Shown here: positions 7,523-14,912 of the stretch, piece by piece
Layout of the letters: every line of letters begins with the position of its first letter
Position numbering within the stretch: position 1 is the first letter of the stretch
Assembly (NCBI RefSeq): GCF_000719095.1
Contig: NZ_JOEH01000008.1
Span: forward strand, 124,001 to 188,000
Direction of reading: 5' to 3'
DNA: 64,000 nt
Origin: Streptacidiphilus jeojiense
GTDB lineage: Bacteria > Actinomycetota > Actinomycetes > Streptomycetales > Streptomycetaceae
Translations under genes and position numbers: made by a program
Notes under the pieces: generated by a model
What the model saw: only the letters and a program-made list of their open reading frames with translations
Database searches by the model: none
Told to the model about the DNA's origin: nothing

Positions 7523-9367
7523 TCACGAGCTGTAGCCCCAGTCCTCGAAGTCCTGGGCGGCCGAGAACGGGTTGAGCGGGACGACGCCCTGCAGGTTCTT
7601 CCGGTAGACCAGCAGGCTCTCCCGCAAGGGGAGCCACAGCCAGGGGAGCTGCTGGGCCGCGTAGTCCTCGTACTCGCTGAACGCCTGGGTCGAGGAGCCG
7701 TACTCGGTGGCCTTGATCAGCTGGTCCATCTTCGAGTCGGAGTAGCCGCCGGAGTTGCTGGAGCCGCCGGTGTCGAAGAACCCGGTGCCGTTGGGGTAGA
7801 GCGGGTACGGGTCGTAGCCGAACTCGGCCAGCTGCCAGCCGCAGCCGGAGGACGGGTGGGAGGCCGCGGTGCAGGTGCCGATCGTGCTGATCAGCGTGTT
7901 GAACGGCTCCGACTTGAGGTTGACGGTGATGCCCGCCTGGGCCTCGGAGGACTTGATGGCCGCGTTCTGCTCGTCCGTGGTGGCCCGGCCGGAGGAGTAG
8001 ACCAGGTTGAACGTCAGCGGCTGGCCCGCGGTGATGCCCGCCCCGCACTGCGCGGCGCCGGTCCCCGGGCTCGCGCACGTGGTCGTCCCGCCCGGCACCA
8101 CCTTCCAACCGTGCGCCTGCAGCAGCGCCTTGGCCTTGGCCGGGTCGTACGGGTAGGGGCCGCCGGACTTCTCCAGCGGCGAGGCCCAGGCCCCGCTGGC
8201 CTTGACCGGCACCGGCCCGTTGCCCGGGTCGGCATAGCCGTTGTAGACCTTGGAGACGATCTGGTTGCGGTCGATCAGGGACTCCATCGCCTGACGGACG
8301 TACAGCTGCCGGAGCACGGCGCCGACCGCGGAGTTGTACAGGTTGGGTTCGATCTCGGCCACGCCCGGGATCGGCACGCTGGCGATCGAGTAGCCGCTCG
8401 ACTCCAGCGCCTGCGCCTGCTTGACGTCGGTCAGCGGAAGCGAGGCGATGTCCAGGGCACTGCCCGAACGCAGGGCGTTGATCTCGGGGGTGTCCGAGGT
8501 GAAGGGCGAGAAGACGACCTTGTCCAGGTTGGCCTTGGCGGTGCCGGAGTACTGCGGGTTGGGCACATAGCTGTAGTAGCCGTTGCTCCGGAACTCGGAC
8601 AGCTTCCAGGGTCCGTCGACGACCTGCCACAGCGGGTTGGTGTTGAAGCCGGTGGTCTTGGCGCCCTCCTTCTGCAGGTAGGCGTAGACGGCCTTGGCGC
8701 CCGCGGTCGTGGTGTCGGCGTCACCGACCGCCGCGGTCGCGGAGGTCTTGTCCCAGGCGTGCTGGGGCAGCAGCGGGATGGTGCTGAGGACGTCGTCGGT
8801 GTAGAAGTCCGGGTTGTACGCCTGGGTGAGGTCCAGCACCACGGTGTGGGCGTCCGGGGTGGACACCTTGGCGACGTCCTCGGGGAAGAGCCCGACCAGG
8901 TGGGCGCTCCAGTTCGAGGCGTTCGCCTTCAGCAGGTTGTAGACGAAGGTGAAGTCCCGGCTGGTCACCGGCTGTCCGTCGGACCAGTTCCAGCTCTTGA
9001 GCTTGATGGTGATCCGCTTGTCGCCGTTGGAGTAGTCCAGGGAGCTGAACAGGCTCTTGTCCTTGTTCACCACCGAGTTGGCGCCGTCGCCCGCGTAGAC
9101 CAGGTACGGCCACAGCGGCTGGGTGAGGTTGGCGTTGTAGCCGTTCTGGTTGGTCGCCGGAACCAGCGGGAAGATGAAGTCGGGCTGCGCGCCCACCTCC
9201 GCGATGGTGACCGTCCCGCCCTTCTTGACCGGGAGCTTCGTCGCGCTGGCGCTCTCGCCGTTGCTGATCGCCCCGTGGCCGCCGCCCCCGCCGCCCGAGC
9301 AGCCGACAGCAAGGACCGCCAGAGCCGTCGCGCAGGCGGCGACTCTCAGTCGTTGGACAGCGCGCAT
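7523..9367 (-). CDS. solute-binding lipoprotein of the peptide-type ABC importer (SBP family 5)
   Basis: 614 residues. Lipoprotein signal: basic N-terminus, hydrophobic core ACATALAVLAVG, lipobox LAVGC, then a Gly-rich mature N-terminus (CSGGGGGG). The body has the SBP_bac_5 layout, with WSDGQPVTSRDFTFVYN near residue 140 and LRQLYVRQAMESLIDRNQIV near residue 345 of the mature protein. It captures the substrate outside the membrane. The ATG at 9367 is chosen because it places the signal peptide at the N-terminus; the frame upstream lacks signal features. First gene of the importer operon. The presence of several CxxC-like Cys residues (for example TCTAASHPSSGCG) is ordinary for these proteins. 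Confidence 0.92.
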   Translation of the reverse strand: MRAVQRLRVAACATALAVLAVGCSGGGGGGHGAISNGESASATKLPVKKGGTVTIAEVGAQPDFIFPLVPATNQNGYNANLTQPLWPYLVYAGDGANSVVNKDKSLFSSLDYSNGDKRITIKLKSWNWSDGQPVTSRDFTFVYNLLKANASNWSAHLVGLFPEDVAKVSTPDAHTVVLDLTQAYNPDFYTDDVLSTIPLLPQHAWDKTSATAAVGDADTTTAGAKAVYAYLQKEGAKTTGFNTNPLWQVVDGPWKLSEFRSNGYYSYVPNPQYSGTAKANLDKVVFSPFTSDTPEINALRSGSALDIASLPLTDVKQAQALESSGYSIASVPIPGVAEIEPNLYNSAVGAVLRQLYVRQAMESLIDRNQIVSKVYNGYADPGNGPVPVKASGAWASPLEKSGGPYPYDPAKAKALLQAHGWKVVPGGTTTCASPGTGAAQCGAGITAGQPLTFNLVYSSGRATTDEQNAAIKSSEAQAGITVNLKSEPFNTLISTIGTCTAASHPSSGCGWQLAEFGYDPYPLYPNGTGFFDTGGSSNSGGYSDSKMDQLIKATEYGSSTQAFSEYEDYAAQQLPWLWLPLRESLLVYRKNLQGVVPLNPFSAAQDFEDWGYSS

Positions 9368-9663
9368 AGGTGCCCCCGTCTCCCTCATTCGCTTCGTACT
9401 CTGCTTAAATCGGTCAATATCTGGCATGCGCATGACACCAGTTGTTGCATGGGAGTACCCCAGCCCCACCAGGTTCATACCCGTCCCGACCAAACGATCG
9501 GTCCGCGACTGATGCCTACACGACGGTCACGGCACCCCGGAGGACGGCCTCGAACAGGCTGCCCGGGGTGATCATGGTTCATTCTTAGCCCGGCCGACGG
9601 CCACTCACAACGCTCCGAATGTTGCAGCATTGCGAAATCTCGCCAGGCCGCTCCGGCGGGCGG
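9368..9663. other. non-coding gap upstream of the ABC importer
   Basis: No convincing gene. It should hold the importer promoter. Visible features are a 10-bp palindrome CATGCGCATG (9425-9434) and an imperfect palindrome AATGTTGCAGCATT (9618-9631) next to the response-regulator stop codon. No canonical promoter pair could be assigned. Confidence 0.4.
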
Positions 9664-10368
9664 CTACGCCCGTCCCGGCCAACCGGGACCGGGCGTCACC
9701 AGACCGCTCTCGTAGGCGACCACCACGGCCTGGGCCCTGTCCCGCAGCCCGAGCTTGGCCAGGATCCGGCCGACATAGGTCTTGGTGGTCTGCTCGGCGA
9801 TGACCAGGTCGTCGCTGATCTCGGCGTTGGACAGGCCGCGGGCGATCAGTCGCAGCACCTCGGTCTCGCGCCGGGTGAGCACGTCGAGCGCCGGCGCGGG
9901 CGGCGTGTCCTGGCGCGGGAGCCGGGCGAAGTCGGCGATCAGACGCCTGGTCACCGTCGGCGCCAGCAGCGCCTCCCCGGCGGCCACCACCTGGACCGCG
10001 TGCACCAGTTCGGCGGCGGTGGCGTCCTTGAGCAGGAACCCGCTGGCCCCGGCCCGCAGCGCCTCGTAGACGTAGTCGTCCAGGTCGAAGGTGGTCAGCA
10101 TCAGCACCCGCGGCCGCTCCTGCTCCACGCTGCCGCGCAGGATCTCCCTGGTCGCCCGGAGTCCGTCCATCACCGGCATCCGCACATCCATCAGCACCAG
10201 GTCGGGCGACAGCTCCCGGGCCAGCGACACCGCCTCGGCGCCGTCCGCCGCCTGACCCACGACCTGCAGGTCGCGCTGGGCGGCGAGGACCGCGGCGAAG
10301 CCCTCACGCACCATCGCCTGGTCGTCCGCGATCAGACAGCGGGTCCGGACCGGCCCGGCCGCGCTCAT
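9664..10368 (-). CDS. NarL/LuxR-family response regulator
   Basis: 234 residues. Receiver domain (about 8-125) has the acidic pair DD near residues 15-16, the phospho-acceptor Asp61 (VLMDVRMP), Thr and the Lys of LLKDA. A LuxR-type helix-turn-helix (LTRRETEVLRLIARGLSNAE, then TKTYVGRILAKLGLRDR) occupies about 165-222. It is activated by the sensor kinase encoded just upstream; the stop of the kinase overlaps this ATG (ATGA). The 18-bp palindrome at 11717-11734, between the kinase and the ABC exporter, is the best candidate target. Likely role: induction of the exporter in response to an envelope or antibiotic signal, as for many actinobacterial NarL-type pairs next to ABC-2 exporters. Confidence 0.93.
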   Translation of the reverse strand: MSAAGPVRTRCLIADDQAMVREGFAAVLAAQRDLQVVGQAADGAEAVSLARELSPDLVLMDVRMPVMDGLRATREILRGSVEQERPRVLMLTTFDLDDYVYEALRAGASGFLLKDATAAELVHAVQVVAAGEALLAPTVTRRLIADFARLPRQDTPPAPALDVLTRRETEVLRLIARGLSNAEISDDLVIAEQTTKTYVGRILAKLGLRDRAQAVVVAYESGLVTPGPGWPGRA

Positions 10369-11669
10369 GACGCGTCCCCGAGCGGGAGCACCGCGGACAC
10401 CACGAACCCGCCGACCGGCGTCGGCCCGGCCGACAGCGATCCGCCGAGCAGCGCCACCCGCTCGTGCATCCCGGTCAGCCCGTGACCTCTTCCGTGCTCG
10501 TGCCCGTCCTCGTGCCCGTGCCTGCGCTCGTTCTGCTGCCCGTTCCCGTGCCCCGAGCGGGCGTTGGAACCGGCCGGGCCGTTGGCCACCCGGAGCTGGA
10601 CGGCGCCCGCGTCGTGGTCCACCGACACCGTCACCGCCGCGCCCGGAGCGTGCCGGCTCGCGTTGGACAACGACTCCTGCACGATCCGGTAGGCGCACAC
10701 CCCCACTCCGGCCGGCACCCGGCCGAGTTCCGCGCGCACCGACAGGCTGACCTCCACGCCCGCCCGCCGGGCGGCGTCGACCAGCGCCGGCACCTCGGCC
10801 AGCTGCGGCTGCGGCGCGAGCCCGGCGGCCCGGTCCTGGCGCAGCACGCCGAGCAGCCGCCGCATCTCCGTCAGCGCCTCGCGGGCCACCTCGCTCAGCG
10901 CCCCGAACTCGGCCCGGGCCGGATCCGACAACTCGTCAAGCCGGAAGGGCGCCGTCTCGGCCCGGACCGCGATCAGCGACAGGTGATGGGCCACCACATC
11001 GTGCAGTTCCCTGGCGATCCGGGTGCGCTCCTCCAGCACCGCGCGCCGGGCCCGCTCGGTGTCGGTGTGCACGGTCTGCGTGGCCAGCTCGCGCTGGGTG
11101 CGCAGCCGGGAGCCGAGACTGTCCACCGCGACGGCGGCGGCGGTGAACATCACCGTGGCACTGGCCGGGCCGTTCAGGTTCGGCATGTCCATAACCAGCC
11201 ACCACCCCCAGGGGACCAGGCTGAGTGCCCACATCCAGCACACCGCCGCCCGCCGCTGCCGCACCGCCGCCAGGCAGAACACCGCGAGCATCGCCAGCAG
11301 CTGCGGCGGCCCCCAGGGCCAGCCGCCCCACCACGCGGCCGGCAGCCACGGCGCGAGCAGCAGCGCGAGCCACCCGATCCGCCAGGCCGCCATCGGATAC
11401 CGCACCGCGAGCAGCAGCGGCAGCACCACCACGACCGCGAGCACCCTCTGCCCGACGCCGGCCGGCGACCCGCCACCGTCCGAGGCCGGCCCGTTCACCT
11501 GCGCCGCGTTGAGCAGGCACAGCAGCGCAGTCGCCACCGCCGACACGGCGAACTCGGCCCGGCGGCCCTGCTCGGTGCGCGGGCTCCGGGCCGGAGCCGG
11601 ATCGGAGCCGATGAGCACCTGGACCAGGGCGTGCCAGGCCGCCGACACGATCCCTGGCAGCTGATTCAC
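10365..11669 (-). CDS. NarL-type sensor histidine kinase with a His-rich ATP-lid insert
   Basis: 434 residues starting at GTG. Several N-terminal membrane helices (about 40-60, 75-90, 97-112, 123-137, 144-160, 168-185), then a HisKA_3 dimerisation domain with the phospho-acceptor His223 (ARELHDVVAHHLS), N-box (YRIVQESLSNASRHAPG, about 327-343) and G-box (GLTGMHERVALLGG). Between N-box and G-box there is an insert rich in His (His374, 384, 386, 390, 392 and 397), which is unusual for the ATP lid and could bind metal. No extracellular sensor domain is evident, so sensing is probably intramembrane. Partner: the response regulator at 9664. It is divergent from the ABC exporter genes. Confidence 0.92.
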   Translation of the reverse strand: MNQLPGIVSAAWHALVQVLIGSDPAPARSPRTEQGRRAEFAVSAVATALLCLLNAAQVNGPASDGGGSPAGVGQRVLAVVVVLPLLLAVRYPMAAWRIGWLALLLAPWLPAAWWGGWPWGPPQLLAMLAVFCLAAVRQRRAAVCWMWALSLVPWGWWLVMDMPNLNGPASATVMFTAAAVAVDSLGSRLRTQRELATQTVHTDTERARRAVLEERTRIARELHDVVAHHLSLIAVRAETAPFRLDELSDPARAEFGALSEVAREALTEMRRLLGVLRQDRAAGLAPQPQLAEVPALVDAARRAGVEVSLSVRAELGRVPAGVGVCAYRIVQESLSNASRHAPGAAVTVSVDHDAGAVQLRVANGPAGSNARSGHGNGQQNERRHGHEDGHEHGRGHGLTGMHERVALLGGSLSAGPTPVGGFVVSAVLPLGDAS

Positions 11670-11716
11670 GGTCCCAGCGTAGGGCGCCGCAGCCGTCCGA
11701 TCATCACACCCGGATG

Positions 11717-11734
11717 GTCATACCCAGGTATGAC
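11717..11734. promoter_or_regulatory. putative response-regulator operator
   Basis: GTCATACC-CA-GGTATGAC, a perfect 8-bp inverted repeat with 2-bp spacer, between the divergent kinase (start 11669) and ABC exporter (start 11863). Symmetry fits a LuxR/NarL-type dimer. Assignment to the adjacent response regulator is inference. Confidence 0.68.
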
Positions 11735-11862
11735 TCCGCCCGCGCCGGGCCCGGAACGCCCCCGGTGGTAGCACCGCGGATCGGGCTCCCTGGGGTGACG
11801 ATCCGTCCCGGCCCGACGGGCAGCCTTGGGAGTCAGTCAACGATCCACTAGGGGGCAACACG

Positions 11863-12606
11863 ATGAACATCGAGATCACCGGCCTGACCCGGCGCTTCGG
11901 CGCGGTCCAGGCGGTGGCCGGGGTGGACCTGCAGGTGGGTCCGGGGGTCTTCGGGCTGCTGGGGCCGAACGGCGCGGGCAAGACCTCGCTGCTGCGGATG
12001 ATGGCAACGGCGGTGCCGCCCTCCTCGGGCCGTCTGCGGCTGCTCGACCGCGATCCGGGCCGCTACGGCCCGCGCCGCGAGATCCGGCGCAGACTCGGCT
12101 ACCTGCCGCAGAACCCCGGCTACTACCCGGGGTTCACCGTGGCGGAGTACGTCGAGTACTTCGCGCTGCTGAAGGAGGTGCCGCCGGCCCGCACCCGCAC
12201 TGCGGTCGCCACCGCGATCGACAGGGTCGAACTCGGCGACCGCCGGAAGGCCAGGCTGCGCACCCTGTCCGGCGGCATGCTGCGCCGGGTCGGCATCGCC
12301 CAGGCCATCGTCAACGAACCGGAGCTGCTGCTGCTCGACGAGCCGACCGCGGGCCTGGACCCGGAGCAGCGGGTGACGTTCCGTTCGCTGCTCCGGGACC
12401 TGGGGCAGCGCGCGACCGTGGTGGTGAGCACCCACCTGGTCGAGGACGTCGCGGCCGCCTGCGCCCGGGTCGCCCTGATGGACCGCGGCCGGATCGTCTT
12501 CCACGGCACCCCGGACGGTCTCGCCGCCAGCGGCGACGGCCAGGCCGCCGGGGACACCCCGATCGAGCGCGGCTACAGCGCCGTCCTCGCGCAGGCACGG
12601 TCATGA
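11863..12606 (+). CDS. ABC exporter ATP-binding subunit
   Basis: 247 residues, a single ABC ATPase: Walker A GPNGAGKTS, Q-loop YLPQNPGYYPGFTV, signature LSGGMLRRVGIAQ, Walker B LLLLDEPTAGLDPEQ, H-loop VVSTHLVED. This is the ABC-2 exporter class (CcmA/DRA type). It begins with GGGGG about 8 nt before ATG 11863. Its stop overlaps the ATG of the membrane subunit. It faces the two-component system across the palindrome at 11717. Likely exports an antimicrobial peptide, lipid or toxic compound; the substrate is not determinable from sequence. Confidence 0.93.
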   Translation: MNIEITGLTRRFGAVQAVAGVDLQVGPGVFGLLGPNGAGKTSLLRMMATAVPPSSGRLRLLDRDPGRYGPRREIRRRLGYLPQNPGYYPGFTVAEYVEYFALLKEVPPARTRTAVATAIDRVELGDRRKARLRTLSGGMLRRVGIAQAIVNEPELLLLDEPTAGLDPEQRVTFRSLLRDLGQRATVVVSTHLVEDVAAACARVALMDRGRIVFHGTPDGLAASGDGQAAGDTPIERGYSAVLAQARS

Positions 12607-14144
12607 GCGCGGCGACGTCCGCCCCGGCGGCGGCCGACCAGCGACCGGCCGCCACCCGGGCGGACCTGGTGGTACTGCGACTGCTGCGGCTGGAACTGCG
12701 CCACAACGCGATGGCGTGGCTGCTGCCGATCGCGATCGGACTGTTCTGGCTCACCACCTACCGCAAGGACATGGCCCAACTGCCGCTGTGGAACCTGCGC
12801 GCGGCCGGGCTGCAGAGCGGCGCGGTGCTCGACTTCGCCGTCCCGGTGACCGGCGCCGCGGCCTGGACCGCGTCACGGGAGGCCCGCCGCCGGCTCACCG
12901 ACCAGGTGAGCGTCACCGCCCGGCCGCGGTGGGCCCGGCTGCTCGCCCCCTGGGCTGCCACCACCATCTGGGCCCTGGTGGCCTACCTGGGCTGCGCGGC
13001 CGTGCTGTACGGGGTGACGGAACATCAGGTGGGCTGGGGCGGCCCGCTGTGGTGGCCGGCCGCGGTCGGCGCCGCGAGCCTGCCCGCGTTCTCCGCCCTC
13101 GGCTTCGCCGTCGGCACCTTCCTGCCCAGCCGCTTCACCGCGCCGCTGGCGGCCATCGCCGCCTTCTTCCTGCTCGCACTCACCACCCAGCCGATCCACG
13201 GCAGCCAATCCGCCTGGCAGATCTCACCCATCGTCACCGGACCCTGGGACCTGGGTCCCCAAGGGGTCTCGGCGACCTTCTACCCCTTCGTCCCCGACCT
13301 GCCCATCGCCCAGGTGATGTTCCTCGCCGGGGTCACCGCCGCACTGCTCGCCCTGCTCGCACTGCCCGCCGGCTGGGCCGGCCGGTCGGTGCGGGTGGCC
13401 GCGACCGGCCTCACGACGGCCGGTCTGCTGGCGGCCGGGACCGCGGTCGCGCTGGCCGGGACCGGCACCATGGACGCACAGGGCATGATCGACATCCCGG
13501 CGCTGCACAACACCGCCGACGACCAGCCGCTCCGGTTCACCCCGGTCTGCAGCGACACCGCCATCCCGGTCTGCCTCAATCCCGCCTACGCCGCCGAGCT
13601 GCACCTGGTGACCGACACCCTGACACCGCTGCTCGACCAGCTCGCCGGCCTGCCCGGCGCGCCGACCCGGATCCTGCAGACGGGCGTGGTCCTCCAGCAG
13701 GCCAGCAACGGCGTCTCCGCCCGACCTGCCGCCCCGCGCGCCAGCGGTACCGCGCACGTGTTCCCGCTGGTGCTCCCCGATGAACTGCCGGGCCCCTCGA
13801 TGACCGCCAAGGGGTTGGCAAGCCAGCTGCAGGACCAGCTGGCGCAGTCCTACGGCCCCAACCTGGTCGCCCGCCTGGTCGACTACCAGCCCGGCGAATC
13901 CCCGGCCCAGGACGCGGTGGCCAAGGGGCTGCTGCTGGCGGCGGGCCTGCCCGGGGCCCAGGCGCCGTCCAGCGGACCGGACCGGGCGGACCCCAACCCG
14001 TGGCCGGACCTGGCCCCGGGGACCCCGGCCTACGCGGCAGCGGAACGCTTCGCCGCACTGCCGGCCTCCACCCGGCACGCCTGGCTGGTGCAGCACCTGG
14101 CGGCGCTGCGCGCCGGCCGGATCACCCTGGCGCAGCTCCCGTGA
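12603..14144 (+). CDS. ABC exporter large membrane subunit
   Basis: 513 residues. After a Pro/Ala cytoplasmic N-terminus there are about six hydrophobic helices between residues 40 and 300 (for example AMAWLLPIAIGLFWL, ATTIWALVAYLGCAAVLYGV, LAAIAAFFLLALT, AGVTAALLALLALPAGWAG, TGLTTAGLLAAGTAVAL). A long C-terminal domain (about 300-513) holds two close Cys residues (VCSDTAIPVCLNP), probably a disulfide, so it is likely extracytoplasmic. Starts at ATG 12603 with a 4-bp overlap with the ATPase gene; ends in a GTGA overlap with the next gene. Resembles the large ABC-2 permeases of actinobacteria that carry an extracellular domain of unknown role. Confidence 0.85.
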   Translation: MSAATSAPAAADQRPAATRADLVVLRLLRLELRHNAMAWLLPIAIGLFWLTTYRKDMAQLPLWNLRAAGLQSGAVLDFAVPVTGAAAWTASREARRRLTDQVSVTARPRWARLLAPWAATTIWALVAYLGCAAVLYGVTEHQVGWGGPLWWPAAVGAASLPAFSALGFAVGTFLPSRFTAPLAAIAAFFLLALTTQPIHGSQSAWQISPIVTGPWDLGPQGVSATFYPFVPDLPIAQVMFLAGVTAALLALLALPAGWAGRSVRVAATGLTTAGLLAAGTAVALAGTGTMDAQGMIDIPALHNTADDQPLRFTPVCSDTAIPVCLNPAYAAELHLVTDTLTPLLDQLAGLPGAPTRILQTGVVLQQASNGVSARPAAPRASGTAHVFPLVLPDELPGPSMTAKGLASQLQDQLAQSYGPNLVARLVDYQPGESPAQDAVAKGLLLAAGLPGAQAPSSGPDRADPNPWPDLAPGTPAYAAAERFAALPASTRHAWLVQHLAALRAGRITLAQLP

Positions 14145-14818
14145 CCGGCGAACAGCGGACCGACCCGCGACTGAGCGGCCGGCAGCGGACCGGCGCCTGG
14201 CTGCCCACCCTCCGGCTGGTGCGGCTGTACGCCGTGGGCCGCAGGGTCCCGTGGGCGCTGCTGGCGACGGTGGTCTGCGCCATCGGACTGCGGCTCACCC
14301 TGCTCGGGCACTGGGACGCCTACGGCGCACTGCAACTGCCGCTGATCTTCGAGGCCGCCGTCGCGGTGAGCATCGCGGCCACCGTGGCCGGCCCGTTCGG
14401 CGAACCGGAACGCGTGACCGGCCGCTGGCTGCCGTTCCTGCGACCGGCCGTCACGGTCGCACTGACCGCGGCGGCGGTCGGGCTGCTGGCCGCCGCCGGA
14501 ACCGGCGGACACCTCACCGGCGGCACGCTGGACGTGCTGCGCAACGTCGCCGGGTTCACCGGCATCGGCCTGCTGTGCGCCGCCGCGATCGACGGCGCGC
14601 TGTCCTGGACCGGACCGACGGCCTATCTGGTCGCCGCGGTGTACGCGCTCTACACCCAGTGGCACCCGCCGGCGCTGACCACCCCGTGGCTCTGGCCCGC
14701 CCGCCCACCGCACGATCTGGGCGCCGCCCTCTGCGCCGCCCTGGTCTTCGCCTGCGGCCTCGCCGCCATCACCCCCCGCGGAGCCCGCGACCGCCCCGGC
14801 AGCCCCGCCGCGACCTGA
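14141..14818 (+). CDS. membrane protein, third component of the ABC exporter operon
   Basis: 225 residues, five or six helices (ALLATVVCAIGLRLTLL, LPLIFEAAVAVSIAATVAG, AVTVALTAAAVGLLAAAG, NVAGFTGIGLLCAAAIDG, ALCAALVFACGLAAI). The GTG at 14141 overlaps the stop of the preceding gene (GTGA), showing translational coupling; the frame is open further upstream only as an antisense-type GC artefact. Not recognised as a named family; position suggests an accessory membrane subunit of the exporter. Confidence 0.8.
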   Translation: MTGEQRTDPRLSGRQRTGAWLPTLRLVRLYAVGRRVPWALLATVVCAIGLRLTLLGHWDAYGALQLPLIFEAAVAVSIAATVAGPFGEPERVTGRWLPFLRPAVTVALTAAAVGLLAAAGTGGHLTGGTLDVLRNVAGFTGIGLLCAAAIDGALSWTGPTAYLVAAVYALYTQWHPPALTTPWLWPARPPHDLGAALCAALVFACGLAAITPRGARDRPGSPAAT

Positions 14819-14846
14819 CGACCTGACCACCTGCCCACCAACTCAC

Positions 14847-14885
14847 CCGGCGCCGCCCGGCCGGACCCCGGCCGGGCAGCGCCGG
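14847..14885. terminator. bidirectional intrinsic-type hairpin
   Basis: 18-bp arms (14847-14864 and 14868-14885) with one mismatch and a 3-nt loop, between two convergent transcription units. No U-tract, as usual in high-GC actinobacteria. Confidence 0.75.
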
Positions 14886-14912
14886 CCGGGGTCCGGGGTC
14901 GGGGTCGGGTCG

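Noticed and set aside
9425..9434. CATGCGCATG as an operator of the ABC importer
   Set aside because: Short self-complementary GC-rich word, single copy nearby, no partner regulator; not distinguishable from chance.
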